In this document: piece after piece, positions 35,753 to 43,138 of the stretch
How the letters are laid out: every line of letters starts with the position of its first letter
How positions within the stretch are numbered: the first letter of the stretch is position 1
Assembly (NCBI GenBank): GCA_033764965.1
Contig: JANRIN010000156.1
Span: 1-64,000 of the forward strand
DNA from: JSC-12 sp033764965
Lineage (GTDB): Bacteria; Cyanobacteriota; Cyanobacteriia; Leptolyngbyales; Leptolyngbyaceae
Length of the DNA: 64,000 nt
Direction: 5' to 3'
Notes under the pieces: model-generated
Seen by the model: only the letters and a program-made list of their open reading frames with translations
What the model was told of the DNA's origin: nothing
Databases searched by the model: none
Made by a program: the position numbers and the translations under genes

Positions 35753-36226
35753 CTAGAATCTTCCATCTGAGCGTTCGATTGTTTTGGGTGAACCCGTGAG
35801 CCAGTAGCCAACACCCGCGATCGCGACCGAAATGACTGCTGCCACAACGTTGGGGTAAATGGGGATGCCAAGCAATTCCGGTTCCCGAATGTTACCCAAA
35901 ACTGGATCATTGAGAAACCCGTAGGATGTTCCGGGCCAAAAGCCCGCCGCAATTAGCCCAATCCAAAACGCTGATCCCAGAAATGCAGCGAGACCCATTG
36001 AGAAGCGATCGCTGGTTGGACGCACCTTCAAAATTGCTAGCGCCGCACTGCCCAAGGAAGCAGCAGCAAAAAATGACATCGCACAATGAAGCTTGGCATG
36101 AGGCAACCAGGCAGGATTGCTCATGTGACCGTTTGCCAATAGGACTGCATCAACGCCGATCGGGATCGTAAGGGTTGAAATTGCAGCGATAGTCAGTAAC
36201 CATTTAGCTAACCTGGCTTGATTCAT
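35753..36226 (-). CDS. Hypothetical multi-spanning membrane protein
   Basis: A 157-residue protein with four hydrophobic segments (near residues 5-25, 40-60, 75-100 and 125-145 of the short form). A conserved-looking motif AWLPHAKLHCAMSF follows the first loop. Alternative start: ATG 36247 gives seven more residues. The family is not recognised with confidence. It heads a two-gene operon with the F420-type reductase. Confidence 0.65.
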   Translation of the reverse strand: MNQARLAKWLLTIAAISTLTIPIGVDAVLLANGHMSNPAWLPHAKLHCAMSFFAAASLGSAALAILKVRPTSDRFSMGLAAFLGSAFWIGLIAAGFWPGTSYGFLNDPVLGNIREPELLGIPIYPNVVAAVISVAIAGVGYWLTGSPKTIERSDGRF

Positions 36227-36417
36227 AGAAACATCTCGATCAGTCATCACCGTAGGAAGCGCAGAGTAAAGCGAAGCTCAACTAGCGAGCTTGCTTAGAG
36301 AAGATACCCTAGTTGCCAGAGGAGAAGATAGACGTTTCTTGCGAAATTATCGGGCGATTGAGGTCATTCTTGCGATGCCGAAGTGCTAGAAGGCGTAATC
36401 AACTACCGCTTTACAAG

Positions 36418-37269
36418 CTAAGAGCACTTTTTACCCAGCACGGCTCTTGGTGTAACGCCAAAATGGCGCTTAAAGTGTTTGGCAAAACGGCTTTGATCCG
36501 CACAACCAACCAGCAGCGAAACTTCTGCGATCGTATACTTCCCTTGCTTCAGTAAGTTTTTTGCTTTTTCCATCCGCTGTTGCAACACATACTGATAAGG
36601 GGCAATGCCAATTGAGTGCTTAAACGATCGGCAAAAATGATACTGGCTCATGTCTGCAAGGGCTGCTAGTTCCGCTAAAGACAGCGGTTTGTCTAAGGAA
36701 CTGTGAATGTAATCCAAGACAGACTGAAGCCATTGCCCCCGTGCATCTTTGGCAATCGATGGAATGGGAGGCTGAAAACTGCAATACCGTCTCAGCAGAT
36801 GAATGATGAACACCTGGATCAAAGATTCGGTATACAGGGTGCCACCAATCCCATCTTCATCTAGTTCTGTCTGAAATAATTGAGCGATCGCATTAATGTG
36901 AGGATCACACGCCCCGATCGTATTCATCAATTCGACCTGGTTGGCTTTTCCCTCACTCACCTCTTCCGCAATTTGATTGAGTAGACGCGGTTCTATCACA
37001 AACATCAAGGATTCATCCGTGCTATCCCATGCCCACAGCCCCGACGTTTGAGCCGAACAGATCCAAAATTCACCTTGACGCTGAGGTTTTTCCGATTTCT
37101 GCTCACCGATCCGAGTGATTTTTTGGCGATTACCTGCGCTCAACAGAAGACACAGTAAATGATAGTTATAGCCAGGAAAATCTAGCTCATTGGGTTTGGA
37201 GGTATGGCGATCGACGGTTAATCCTTTAAGTTGAAGGGTACGGCGTTCAGAAATCCGCGACTCTTTCAT
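36418..37269 (-). CDS. AraC family transcriptional regulator
   Basis: A 283-residue regulator. The N-terminal 160 residues form a cupin-like sensor region without named ligand. The C-terminal double helix-turn-helix spans about residues 175-280: SLAELAALADMSQYHFCRSFK, then SIGIAPYQYVLQQR, and VSLLVGCADQSRFAKHFKRHFG. It could regulate the divergently placed genes or those at 35-36 kb; no operator was identified. Confidence 0.92.
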   Translation of the reverse strand: MKESRISERRTLQLKGLTVDRHTSKPNELDFPGYNYHLLCLLLSAGNRQKITRIGEQKSEKPQRQGEFWICSAQTSGLWAWDSTDESLMFVIEPRLLNQIAEEVSEGKANQVELMNTIGACDPHINAIAQLFQTELDEDGIGGTLYTESLIQVFIIHLLRRYCSFQPPIPSIAKDARGQWLQSVLDYIHSSLDKPLSLAELAALADMSQYHFCRSFKHSIGIAPYQYVLQQRMEKAKNLLKQGKYTIAEVSLLVGCADQSRFAKHFKRHFGVTPRAVLGKKCS

Positions 37270-37459
37270 GCAAATTCAATCAATTCATTGCCCTCAACAG
37301 TACTTCAGGTAAAGCCGTAGCTGCTGTAGACGCTAACACAAGATTTAGCCTGTTAAAAACATACCCTATCTGCGTCTGCTCTTTGGCGGCATCAAGCGAT
37401 CGAGCTTCGGGTGCGACTTTGCTAACCTGGTAATAACTTCTGCAATTGCCCAGATTTGC

Positions 37460-37990
37460 TTAACAACCGCCTTCTTCCATGCCGCGCACCAAGTCACCTC
37501 GAATCCAGCCTTCCGCGCCAGAGGGGAATTGCACATAACGCCAAACGTAGCCATCACTGGCAGTTTTTTGAGTGAGAACTTGCACGACATCCCCAGCTAA
37601 ACCAAAGTGAGGAGAAGCGGCGCTAGTGGATGGAGCGGAACGGACATTAATCCGATCGCCAGCATTTCCACCCAAAATGGCATACTTCGCCATGCCCTCG
37701 GTGTAACGCACAAAATCTCCCCGCACCCAACCTTTGGCACCGGAGGAGAATTTCACGTAATTCCACATATATTGATCCTTGCCCACCGTTGCCCGCATCA
37801 CATCCACGCGATCGCCTGCCAAGCCATAGTGCGGAGAAGCGGCGCTGGGACTGGGAGTCGATCGCACATTAATGCGGCTATTGGGGTTTTGAGCAATCAG
37901 CGTCGCAGGACGGGCAAACGAGGGTAGAGCAACACCAACTGAGGCGACGGTTGCAACAACCATAGACCATAAAACGCGATTCATTTTCAT
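37460..37990 (-). CDS. Periplasmic SH3b double-domain protein
   Basis: A 176-residue secreted protein with a signal peptide ending near Ala26 (SFA-RPA). Two SH3b repeats follow at about residues 35-97 and 108-170, each with RINVRSxPSxSAASPHxGLAGD, then a WxYVxFxSGAxGW strand. The near-identity of the repeats suggests internal duplication. Such domains bind peptidoglycan. The terminal CC-type ending (EEGGC) leaves one Cys. Confidence 0.85.
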   Translation of the reverse strand: MKMNRVLWSMVVATVASVGVALPSFARPATLIAQNPNSRINVRSTPSPSAASPHYGLAGDRVDVMRATVGKDQYMWNYVKFSSGAKGWVRGDFVRYTEGMAKYAILGGNAGDRINVRSAPSTSAASPHFGLAGDVVQVLTQKTASDGYVWRYVQFPSGAEGWIRGDLVRGMEEGGC

Positions 37991-38091
37991 AGCGGCGACT
38001 TTCAGGAAGTAACGATTTTCAGGAATAGCAACAACTTTCAGGATTGCTATTGATGACTCCAGCGTGATTGCTCATCATTCCAGAAAATGAA

Positions 38092-38124
38092 CAGGAGCCA
38101 GAACGATAATCATCCTGGCTCCTG
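38092..38124 (-). terminator. Terminator hairpin for DoxX gene
   Basis: CAGGAGCCAG/CTGGCTCCTG forms a ten-base-pair stem with a 13-base loop, followed on the minus strand by TTCATTTTC. It lies between the end of the DoxX gene and the start of the SH3b gene. Confidence 0.75.
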
Positions 38125-38171
38125 ACTTCTTAGGCTATTGATGCACTTGCACAAACAGAAATGGCTGCGTC

Positions 38172-38711
38172 CTAAACGTTGACTTCCGTTTGAGCCTCTG
38201 CACTGGGAGCTTGAAAGGCTTGCTCTAAACGCATTACCCGCTTTGCTTGAATGGATAAGGCATTAGAGTCTAGCCAGTTTGCAATCAAAGCATCCGTGGA
38301 AAACAAACCTGCACCATTCACAGCGAGGAACAGGAAGCAAGCGGCATAAACTGCAGAAAGTTCCAGGTAGGGAATGTTGAACCCGGAAACCAAAACGTGA
38401 TGATACATGGCAACGCCCATTGTGCTGAACAAACCCAAAGCCGCAGGGCGAGTCAGCAACCCGATCGCCACCAGAGGCGCACCGACAGTTTCAGTGAAAG
38501 CAGCCAGGTAGCTAAAAAATAGGGGAAAAGGTAATCCGATGACCTGCACATAGGCTTGAGAGAAGCTTTCGATATTGGAAAACTTATCCAACCCGTTATG
38601 CAACATCATGATTCCAACCACAAACCGCAAAACCGCCCAAGACGTTTGCGACCAGATGTTGGGATTGGTATTGGGCTTGAGGACTGACGTTAAGAGAGCG
38701 TTCGCATTCAT
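38172..38711 (-). CDS. DoxX family membrane protein
   Basis: A 179-residue protein with four membrane helices. The DoxX pattern is clear: RFVVGIMMLHNGLDKF in the first helix, then FAAFTETVGAPLVAIGLLTR and a short hydrophobic C-terminal pair. The last about 35 residues are soluble. DoxX proteins are linked to redox homeostasis and membrane quinol reactions. ATG 38711 was chosen; the frame extends three codons upstream. Confidence 0.85.
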   Translation of the reverse strand: MNANALLTSVLKPNTNPNIWSQTSWAVLRFVVGIMMLHNGLDKFSNIESFSQAYVQVIGLPFPLFFSYLAAFTETVGAPLVAIGLLTRPAALGLFSTMGVAMYHHVLVSGFNIPYLELSAVYAACFLFLAVNGAGLFSTDALIANWLDSNALSIQAKRVMRLEQAFQAPSAEAQTEVNV

Positions 38712-38860
38712 GAATAGCAATTCCTTGAAAAAATAGATCAGACGATATTAAAAAATTTAACGCAATTCATTAAGAAATGTAACCTTTCTTATCAGTCAAT
38801 TTGCCTAACTTTTGGAAATTGAGGATCGTGGATTAGAAAGCGTTTGTCAATCAATGTTTC

Positions 38861-38944
38861 GATCCCCCTAAATCCCCCTTCAAAGGGGGGGACTTTAGAC
38901 TTAGGGCTTGGTTCCCTCCTTATGAAGGAGGGTTAGGGAGGATC
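38861..38944. mobile_element. REP/MITE-like palindromic element
   Basis: Begins GATCCCCCTAAATCCCCCTT and ends in AGGGTTAGGGAGGATC (reverse-type copy), with an inner CAAAGGGGGG and CCTCCTTATGAAGGAGG palindrome. The terminal inverted repeat is imperfect. This sequence type is spread widely in cyanobacterial genomes as short non-autonomous elements. Confidence 0.7.
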
Positions 38945-39564
38945 TCTTCAGAGCTTGCTTTTTAGCCACATTTACACCTGGTTACAAGCAGCTTCTTATA
39001 TAAGATCGAAAAGTTGACAATCGATCGGGGTGCCCCTTGCGGTAACGGCGAAGCCACGCGACCGTTCGACCATACAGGAAGATTTCGAAGTTATTAAGTT
39101 ATTATTCCTGAATCAAAAACTGTCTGCATAGGGATTTGCTGTCAATGAGATGCGGATAAGTCTGTTGTATGTCGCTATATATCGCGTCATTCCTCATGAG
39201 TCATTAGTCTCTCGAATGTAAGAAACAATCCTTTAACTAACGTTGCATTCCTTATAGATGCTCAAAGGATTGGCTAGTAGTGCTTAAGCCGATCGCTGTG
39301 GGCAAAATCTGTCAGTTGGCTCAGACTTTTGAACTGCGGTTTATGGCAGTGTTATATACTCACCGCAACAGAAGTTTTTATTTGCCCCTGGAAATATTGC
39401 CTGTTTCATTCCGCTCGTCTCAGGTATGAGAAGGATATTTTCACCTCAGGGTTGCCCCTAAATCTCTCAGCCAATCAATGGACTCTCACAACCAATATTC
39501 AAGCCTGGTGTCTTCATTTTTCCGCGTCTTTTGAACGGCTGAATTGACCAACACTTTGCATATT

Positions 39565-39570
39565 CGGAGG
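39565..39570 (+). promoter_or_regulatory. CGGAGG ribosome-binding site of radical SAM gene
   Basis: CGGAGG six bases before ATG 39577; supports that start over the longer frame from 39544. Confidence 0.7.
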
Positions 39571-39576
39571 TTTGTG

Positions 39577-41178
39577 ATGAAAGCGTTGTTGCTCTGGCCC
39601 CTGATGCCGAACTCGTTTTGGTCTTATCAAGAAACGCTAGACATGGCAGGATTGCGCTCCACTAATCCACCCTTAGGCTTGATTACCGTCGCCGCGTTAC
39701 TGCCTAAGGAATGGGAAATTCGGTTTTGCGATCGGAACGTTCAGCTTGAAACAGAAGAGGATTGGGCATGGTGTGACCTGGTGATTATTTCCGCCATGAT
39801 CATTCAAAAGCAAGACTTTCGGAACCTGATTCAAAAAGGATTAGCACTGGGTAAAAAAGTTGCCGTCGGCGGACCTTACCCCACGTCTTACCCGGAAGTT
39901 GCCCTGGAAGCCGGTGCCCAGTACTTAATTTTGGACGAAGGGGAATGTACGATTCCGCAGTTTGTGAAAGCGTTGGAGCAGGGAGCAGCGCAAGGCATCT
40001 TCCGTTCTCCAGAGAAGCCCGATGTCACCCAAACGCCGATCGCTCGCTATGACCTGCTCGATCTCAATGCTTATCTGGCGATTACAGTCCAATTTTCGCG
40101 CGGTTGCCCGTTCCAATGCGAATTCTGCGACATCATCAACCTGTACGGGCGCAAGCCCCGCACCAAAACCCCTGAGCAAATGTTGCAGGAATTTGAAGCG
40201 CTTTACAACCTGGGTTGGCGACGCTACATCTTCGTGGTGGATGACAACTTTATTGGCAACACCCGCAACGCTAAAGTCTTTCTACGAGAACTGATCCCCT
40301 GGATGGAAGCACACCGCTATCCCTTCAAACTGATTACCGAAGCTTCATTGAATCTGGCAGAAGATGATGAATTGATTGAGTTAATGGTCAAAGCAGGATT
40401 TATTTTGGTGTTTATGGGGATTGAAACGCCCGATGTAGACAGTTTGAAGGGGATCAATAAGGTGCAAAATACCCGCCAATCGTTGATTGACTCCTGCTAT
40501 AAGATCACGCGGGCTGGGTTACAAATCATGTCCGGCTTCATCATGGGTTTTGACCATGAGAAACCGGGCGCAGGCGATCGCATCCGTGATTTCATTCAAG
40601 ATACGGGCATTCCTCAAGGGCAATTCAGCCTATTGCATGCGTTACAAAACACCGCCATGTGGAACCGTTTGAAGCAGGAAGGACGCTTAACAGAGGGTTT
40701 CGGAACCTTCCATCAAGGAGCCATCATGAACTTTGTCCCGACTCGCCCCCTGGAAGAAATTACTCGTGAGTACATCAACGCCTTTTGGGAAATCTACTCA
40801 CCTGAACCCTATCTGCAACGCACCTTCCGTCATTTCATGATGATGAGTGGTTGGCGCGGCAAGAGCGATCGCCCGATCACAGGGGAGGAATGGCAGCTCT
40901 TCTGGAAGTTAATCTGGCGGCAGGGGATCGTGCGATCGGTGCGTTTCCGGTTCTGGTGGCAACTGGTGGCGATTGCCATCCAAAAACCTCGTTTACTGGC
41001 AGAGTATCTCGCCACTTTGGGCATCGGTGAGCATTTCTTCAATTACCGCTACGAAGTGAGAGCACAGTTAGAACAACAACTGGAGATGCTGAAACAGACT
41101 CAACAGAAAATGCTGGCAGAGGATGTTGAACAAGAAGAGATGGTGAGCGATCGAGCAGTTCAAACCGCACCCCGCTGA
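39577..41178 (+). CDS. B12-binding radical SAM protein (DUF4070, HpnP-like group)
   Basis: A 533-residue enzyme. Residues 1-150 form a cobalamin-binding domain without the base-off DxHxxG motif (MKALLLWPLMPNSFWSY). The radical SAM core has Cys177, Cys181 and Cys184 (CPFQCEFC) that bind the 4Fe-4S cluster. The C-terminal 200 residues match DUF4070. The hopanoid C-2 methylase HpnP belongs to this architecture, but cyanobacteria carry several paralogues, and no squalene-hopene cyclase is near; the substrate is therefore unassigned. Confidence 0.88.
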   Translation: MKALLLWPLMPNSFWSYQETLDMAGLRSTNPPLGLITVAALLPKEWEIRFCDRNVQLETEEDWAWCDLVIISAMIIQKQDFRNLIQKGLALGKKVAVGGPYPTSYPEVALEAGAQYLILDEGECTIPQFVKALEQGAAQGIFRSPEKPDVTQTPIARYDLLDLNAYLAITVQFSRGCPFQCEFCDIINLYGRKPRTKTPEQMLQEFEALYNLGWRRYIFVVDDNFIGNTRNAKVFLRELIPWMEAHRYPFKLITEASLNLAEDDELIELMVKAGFILVFMGIETPDVDSLKGINKVQNTRQSLIDSCYKITRAGLQIMSGFIMGFDHEKPGAGDRIRDFIQDTGIPQGQFSLLHALQNTAMWNRLKQEGRLTEGFGTFHQGAIMNFVPTRPLEEITREYINAFWEIYSPEPYLQRTFRHFMMMSGWRGKSDRPITGEEWQLFWKLIWRQGIVRSVRFRFWWQLVAIAIQKPRLLAEYLATLGIGEHFFNYRYEVRAQLEQQLEMLKQTQQKMLAEDVEQEEMVSDRAVQTAPR

Positions 41179-41190
41179 CCTTGTTGGGAG

Positions 41191-41255
41191 GGTCATTCGT
41201 CATCGGTCATTGGTCATTTGCAAAGGACGAGTAACCAATGACGAGTGACCAATAG
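41191..41255. repeat. Inverted heptamer array (GGTCATT / ACCAATG)
   Basis: Left arm GGTCATT, CGTCATC, GGTCATT, GGTCATT; spacer; right arm ACGAGTA, ACCAATG, ACGAGTG, ACCAATA. The arms are complementary, so the unit can form a hairpin. It lies between convergent stops (radical SAM and peroxiredoxin), so it may serve as the transcript end. Same design as the array at 2464-2670, with a different heptamer. Confidence 0.85.
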
Positions 41256-41295
41256 GCAGAGGGATCAATTCCTTGCCTTATATCAGGTTCTTGCC

Positions 41296-41931
41296 TTACT
41301 TGTTAGGCTGAGGAGTCATCCGCAGGTAGGGCTTGACTTCGGTTACACCCTTGGGAAACTTCTGTTTAGCTTCTTCCGTGGGGATCGAGGGAACCACCAC
41401 CACATCATCGCCATCTTTCCAGTTCACAGGAGTGGCAACGCCGTAATTGTCCGTTAGTTGCAAGGAGTCAATCACCCGCAGAATTTCTTCAAAGTTGCGT
41501 CCGGTGCTGGGGGGATAGGTCAGGGTGAGGCGGAGTTTGTGTTGGGAATCAATCACAAATACGGTACGCACAGTAACTTTGGCGTTGGCGTTGGGGTGGA
41601 TCATGCCGTATAGGTCAGACACTGACTTATCCGCATCGGCAATGATGGGATAGTTGACCGTTGTATTTTGAGTTTCGTTGATATCTGAAATCCAGCCCGC
41701 ATGGGAGTTGGCATCATCCACGCTGAGGGCAATCACTTTGGCGTTGCGCTTGTCAAATTCGGGCTTAAGTCTGGAAACTTCGCCTAGTTCCGTCGTGCAA
41801 ACGGGGGTGTAGTCGGCGGGGTGGGAGAACAATACAACCCAGCTATCGCCAGCCCATTCATAAAAATCGATTTCCCCTTCAGAGGTTTGTTGCTTGAAGT
41901 TGGGAACGGTATCGCCTAGTTGGAGTGTCAT
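41296..41931 (-). CDS. 1-Cys peroxiredoxin (Prx6-type)
   Basis: A 211-residue thiol peroxidase. The peroxidatic Cys is Cys45 in HPADYTPVCTTELGE, and there is no other Cys in the protein, so it is the 1-Cys type needing an external reductant. The C-terminal extension (about 170-211) is typical of Prx6. A role in detoxifying hydroperoxides formed in photosynthesis is expected. The start is preceded by an A/T-rich leader with no clear site. Confidence 0.95.
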   Translation of the reverse strand: MTLQLGDTVPNFKQQTSEGEIDFYEWAGDSWVVLFSHPADYTPVCTTELGEVSRLKPEFDKRNAKVIALSVDDANSHAGWISDINETQNTTVNYPIIADADKSVSDLYGMIHPNANAKVTVRTVFVIDSQHKLRLTLTYPPSTGRNFEEILRVIDSLQLTDNYGVATPVNWKDGDDVVVVPSIPTEEAKQKFPKGVTEVKPYLRMTPQPNK

Positions 41932-42295
41932 ACGCTGAATTACTTCCTTGCAGTTTTTTTAAGATTACGATCGAATCAGCTTATCGATCATGCCACAAAA
42001 CCCCCGTTTTCCGGTCGGAGTTTAGATCATATTAAGATCGCCAACATCTAAAGAGCACGCGATCGAGGCTGAAACCTCCTGGATTTCGGATGATGAAATG
42101 CCGGAATCGCTCTCTAAATTTGTCAATCTGCAAAATCCAATCTTTAAACTACCAGGTTGAGGCGAGTTGAGATTGCTAATTATCGTTGCAGTCTTTTTAT
42201 TTTGCCAGGGGTGCCCTGAGAGACTTGAGCTAGGATAAATTACGCTCGGACACGATAGCCCAGGAAAATTTACCCCGTACTACGCCAAAAGATTC
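41932..42295. other. 364-base intergenic region
   Basis: Divergent spacer between the peroxiredoxin and the parvulin gene; it must hold both promoters. A TAGGATAAAT near 42231 could be a -10 element for the secretion locus. No other structure supported; a weak resemblance to a TPP riboswitch was rejected. Confidence 0.4.
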
Positions 42296-43057
42296 ATGGA
42301 TTCAAAAGCACTGTTGATTGTTGATGACGAACCTCTTCCCTTGAGGCAATGTCTCAGATATTTGCAAACGGCTGGCAAACTGCAAGGTTTCATTGGTGAT
42401 ATTTTGCGCCAATATGTTCTGGAGCGTGAACTGGAAACGCGAGATGATTTAGAGATTAATCCCGCAATGGTGGAGCAAGCGGTGGTCGATTTTCGGCTGC
42501 AAAATAAGCTGACCGAACCCCAGGCTTTTCAAGATTGGCTGGCTCGCAATGGCAGTAACTATGAGCTGTTCCACAAACAAATTACAGGCAGCTTTAAGTT
42601 AGAGAAGTTGAAAGCTCAGATTGCAGAAGCCCGACTGCAAGAATACTTTATTGAACGAAAACTGATGCTCGATCGCATTGTGCTATCCCGCATTGTTGTC
42701 GAAAGCAAAGAAATGGCAGAGGAGCTACACAGCCAGATTTCTGAGGGAGCAAGCTTCGAGCAATTGGCGCAGGAGTACTCCAAATCTGATGAGCGCATTG
42801 CCAATGGCATGATGGGTCCTGTGAGTCGGGGATCGTTGCCAGATGTGTTACGGGCGGCGATCGACTCGGTGCAGCCTGGAGCGTTGGTCGGACCGTTTCA
42901 AATCGAAAATTACTGGGCGATCTTTCGGGTAGAACAGTTTTTACCCGCTACCTTAGAAGACAACCAACTGAAGCAAGCCATGCAAACGGAACTATTCGAT
43001 CGCTGGATTGCTGAAAAAATTCAAACCATGACCGTGAAACTTCAAGTGGCTGAGTAA
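42296..43057 (+). CDS. Parvulin-type peptidylprolyl isomerase (secretion-linked)
   Basis: A 253-residue cytoplasmic protein without signal peptide. Residues about 1-115 are helical SurA-like N-terminal; residues about 120-225 form a PpiC domain (LDRIVLSRIVVESKEMAEEL, GASFEQLAQEYSKSDE, GPVSRGSLPDVLRAAI). In cyanobacteria such genes lie beside type I exporters and are thought to help fold or deliver the substrate. It is 81 bases upstream of the ABC gene, on the same strand. Confidence 0.88.
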   Translation: MDSKALLIVDDEPLPLRQCLRYLQTAGKLQGFIGDILRQYVLERELETRDDLEINPAMVEQAVVDFRLQNKLTEPQAFQDWLARNGSNYELFHKQITGSFKLEKLKAQIAEARLQEYFIERKLMLDRIVLSRIVVESKEMAEELHSQISEGASFEQLAQEYSKSDERIANGMMGPVSRGSLPDVLRAAIDSVQPGALVGPFQIENYWAIFRVEQFLPATLEDNQLKQAMQTELFDRWIAEKIQTMTVKLQVAE

Positions 43058-43138
43058 ACTTCCTATTCTTCTGCTCGTTCCGTCTTCCATCTCCCCTCTG
43101 TTCCCTATCATCGACACTTTTATTCACCCCCATAAAAA

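Larger units (their letters stand above)
38712..39576. other. 865-base intergenic region with palindromic element
   Basis: No supported gene. It holds the REP-like element at 38861-38944 and, near 39014, a TTGACA with a GGGGTGCCCC palindrome close behind. An AT-rich stretch then leads to the radical SAM gene. A plus-strand frame at 39329-39547 has no family character. Confidence 0.45.

Noticed and set aside
39329..39547. Plus-strand open frame of 72 codons before the radical SAM gene
   Set aside because: No conserved pattern and it ends just before the real gene start; more likely leader sequence.
42205..42260. Resemblance to a TPP riboswitch (GGGGTGCC, CTGAGA and a GGATAA segment)
   Set aside because: The second stem pairing and the ACCC strand are missing, and the downstream genes have no thiamine link.
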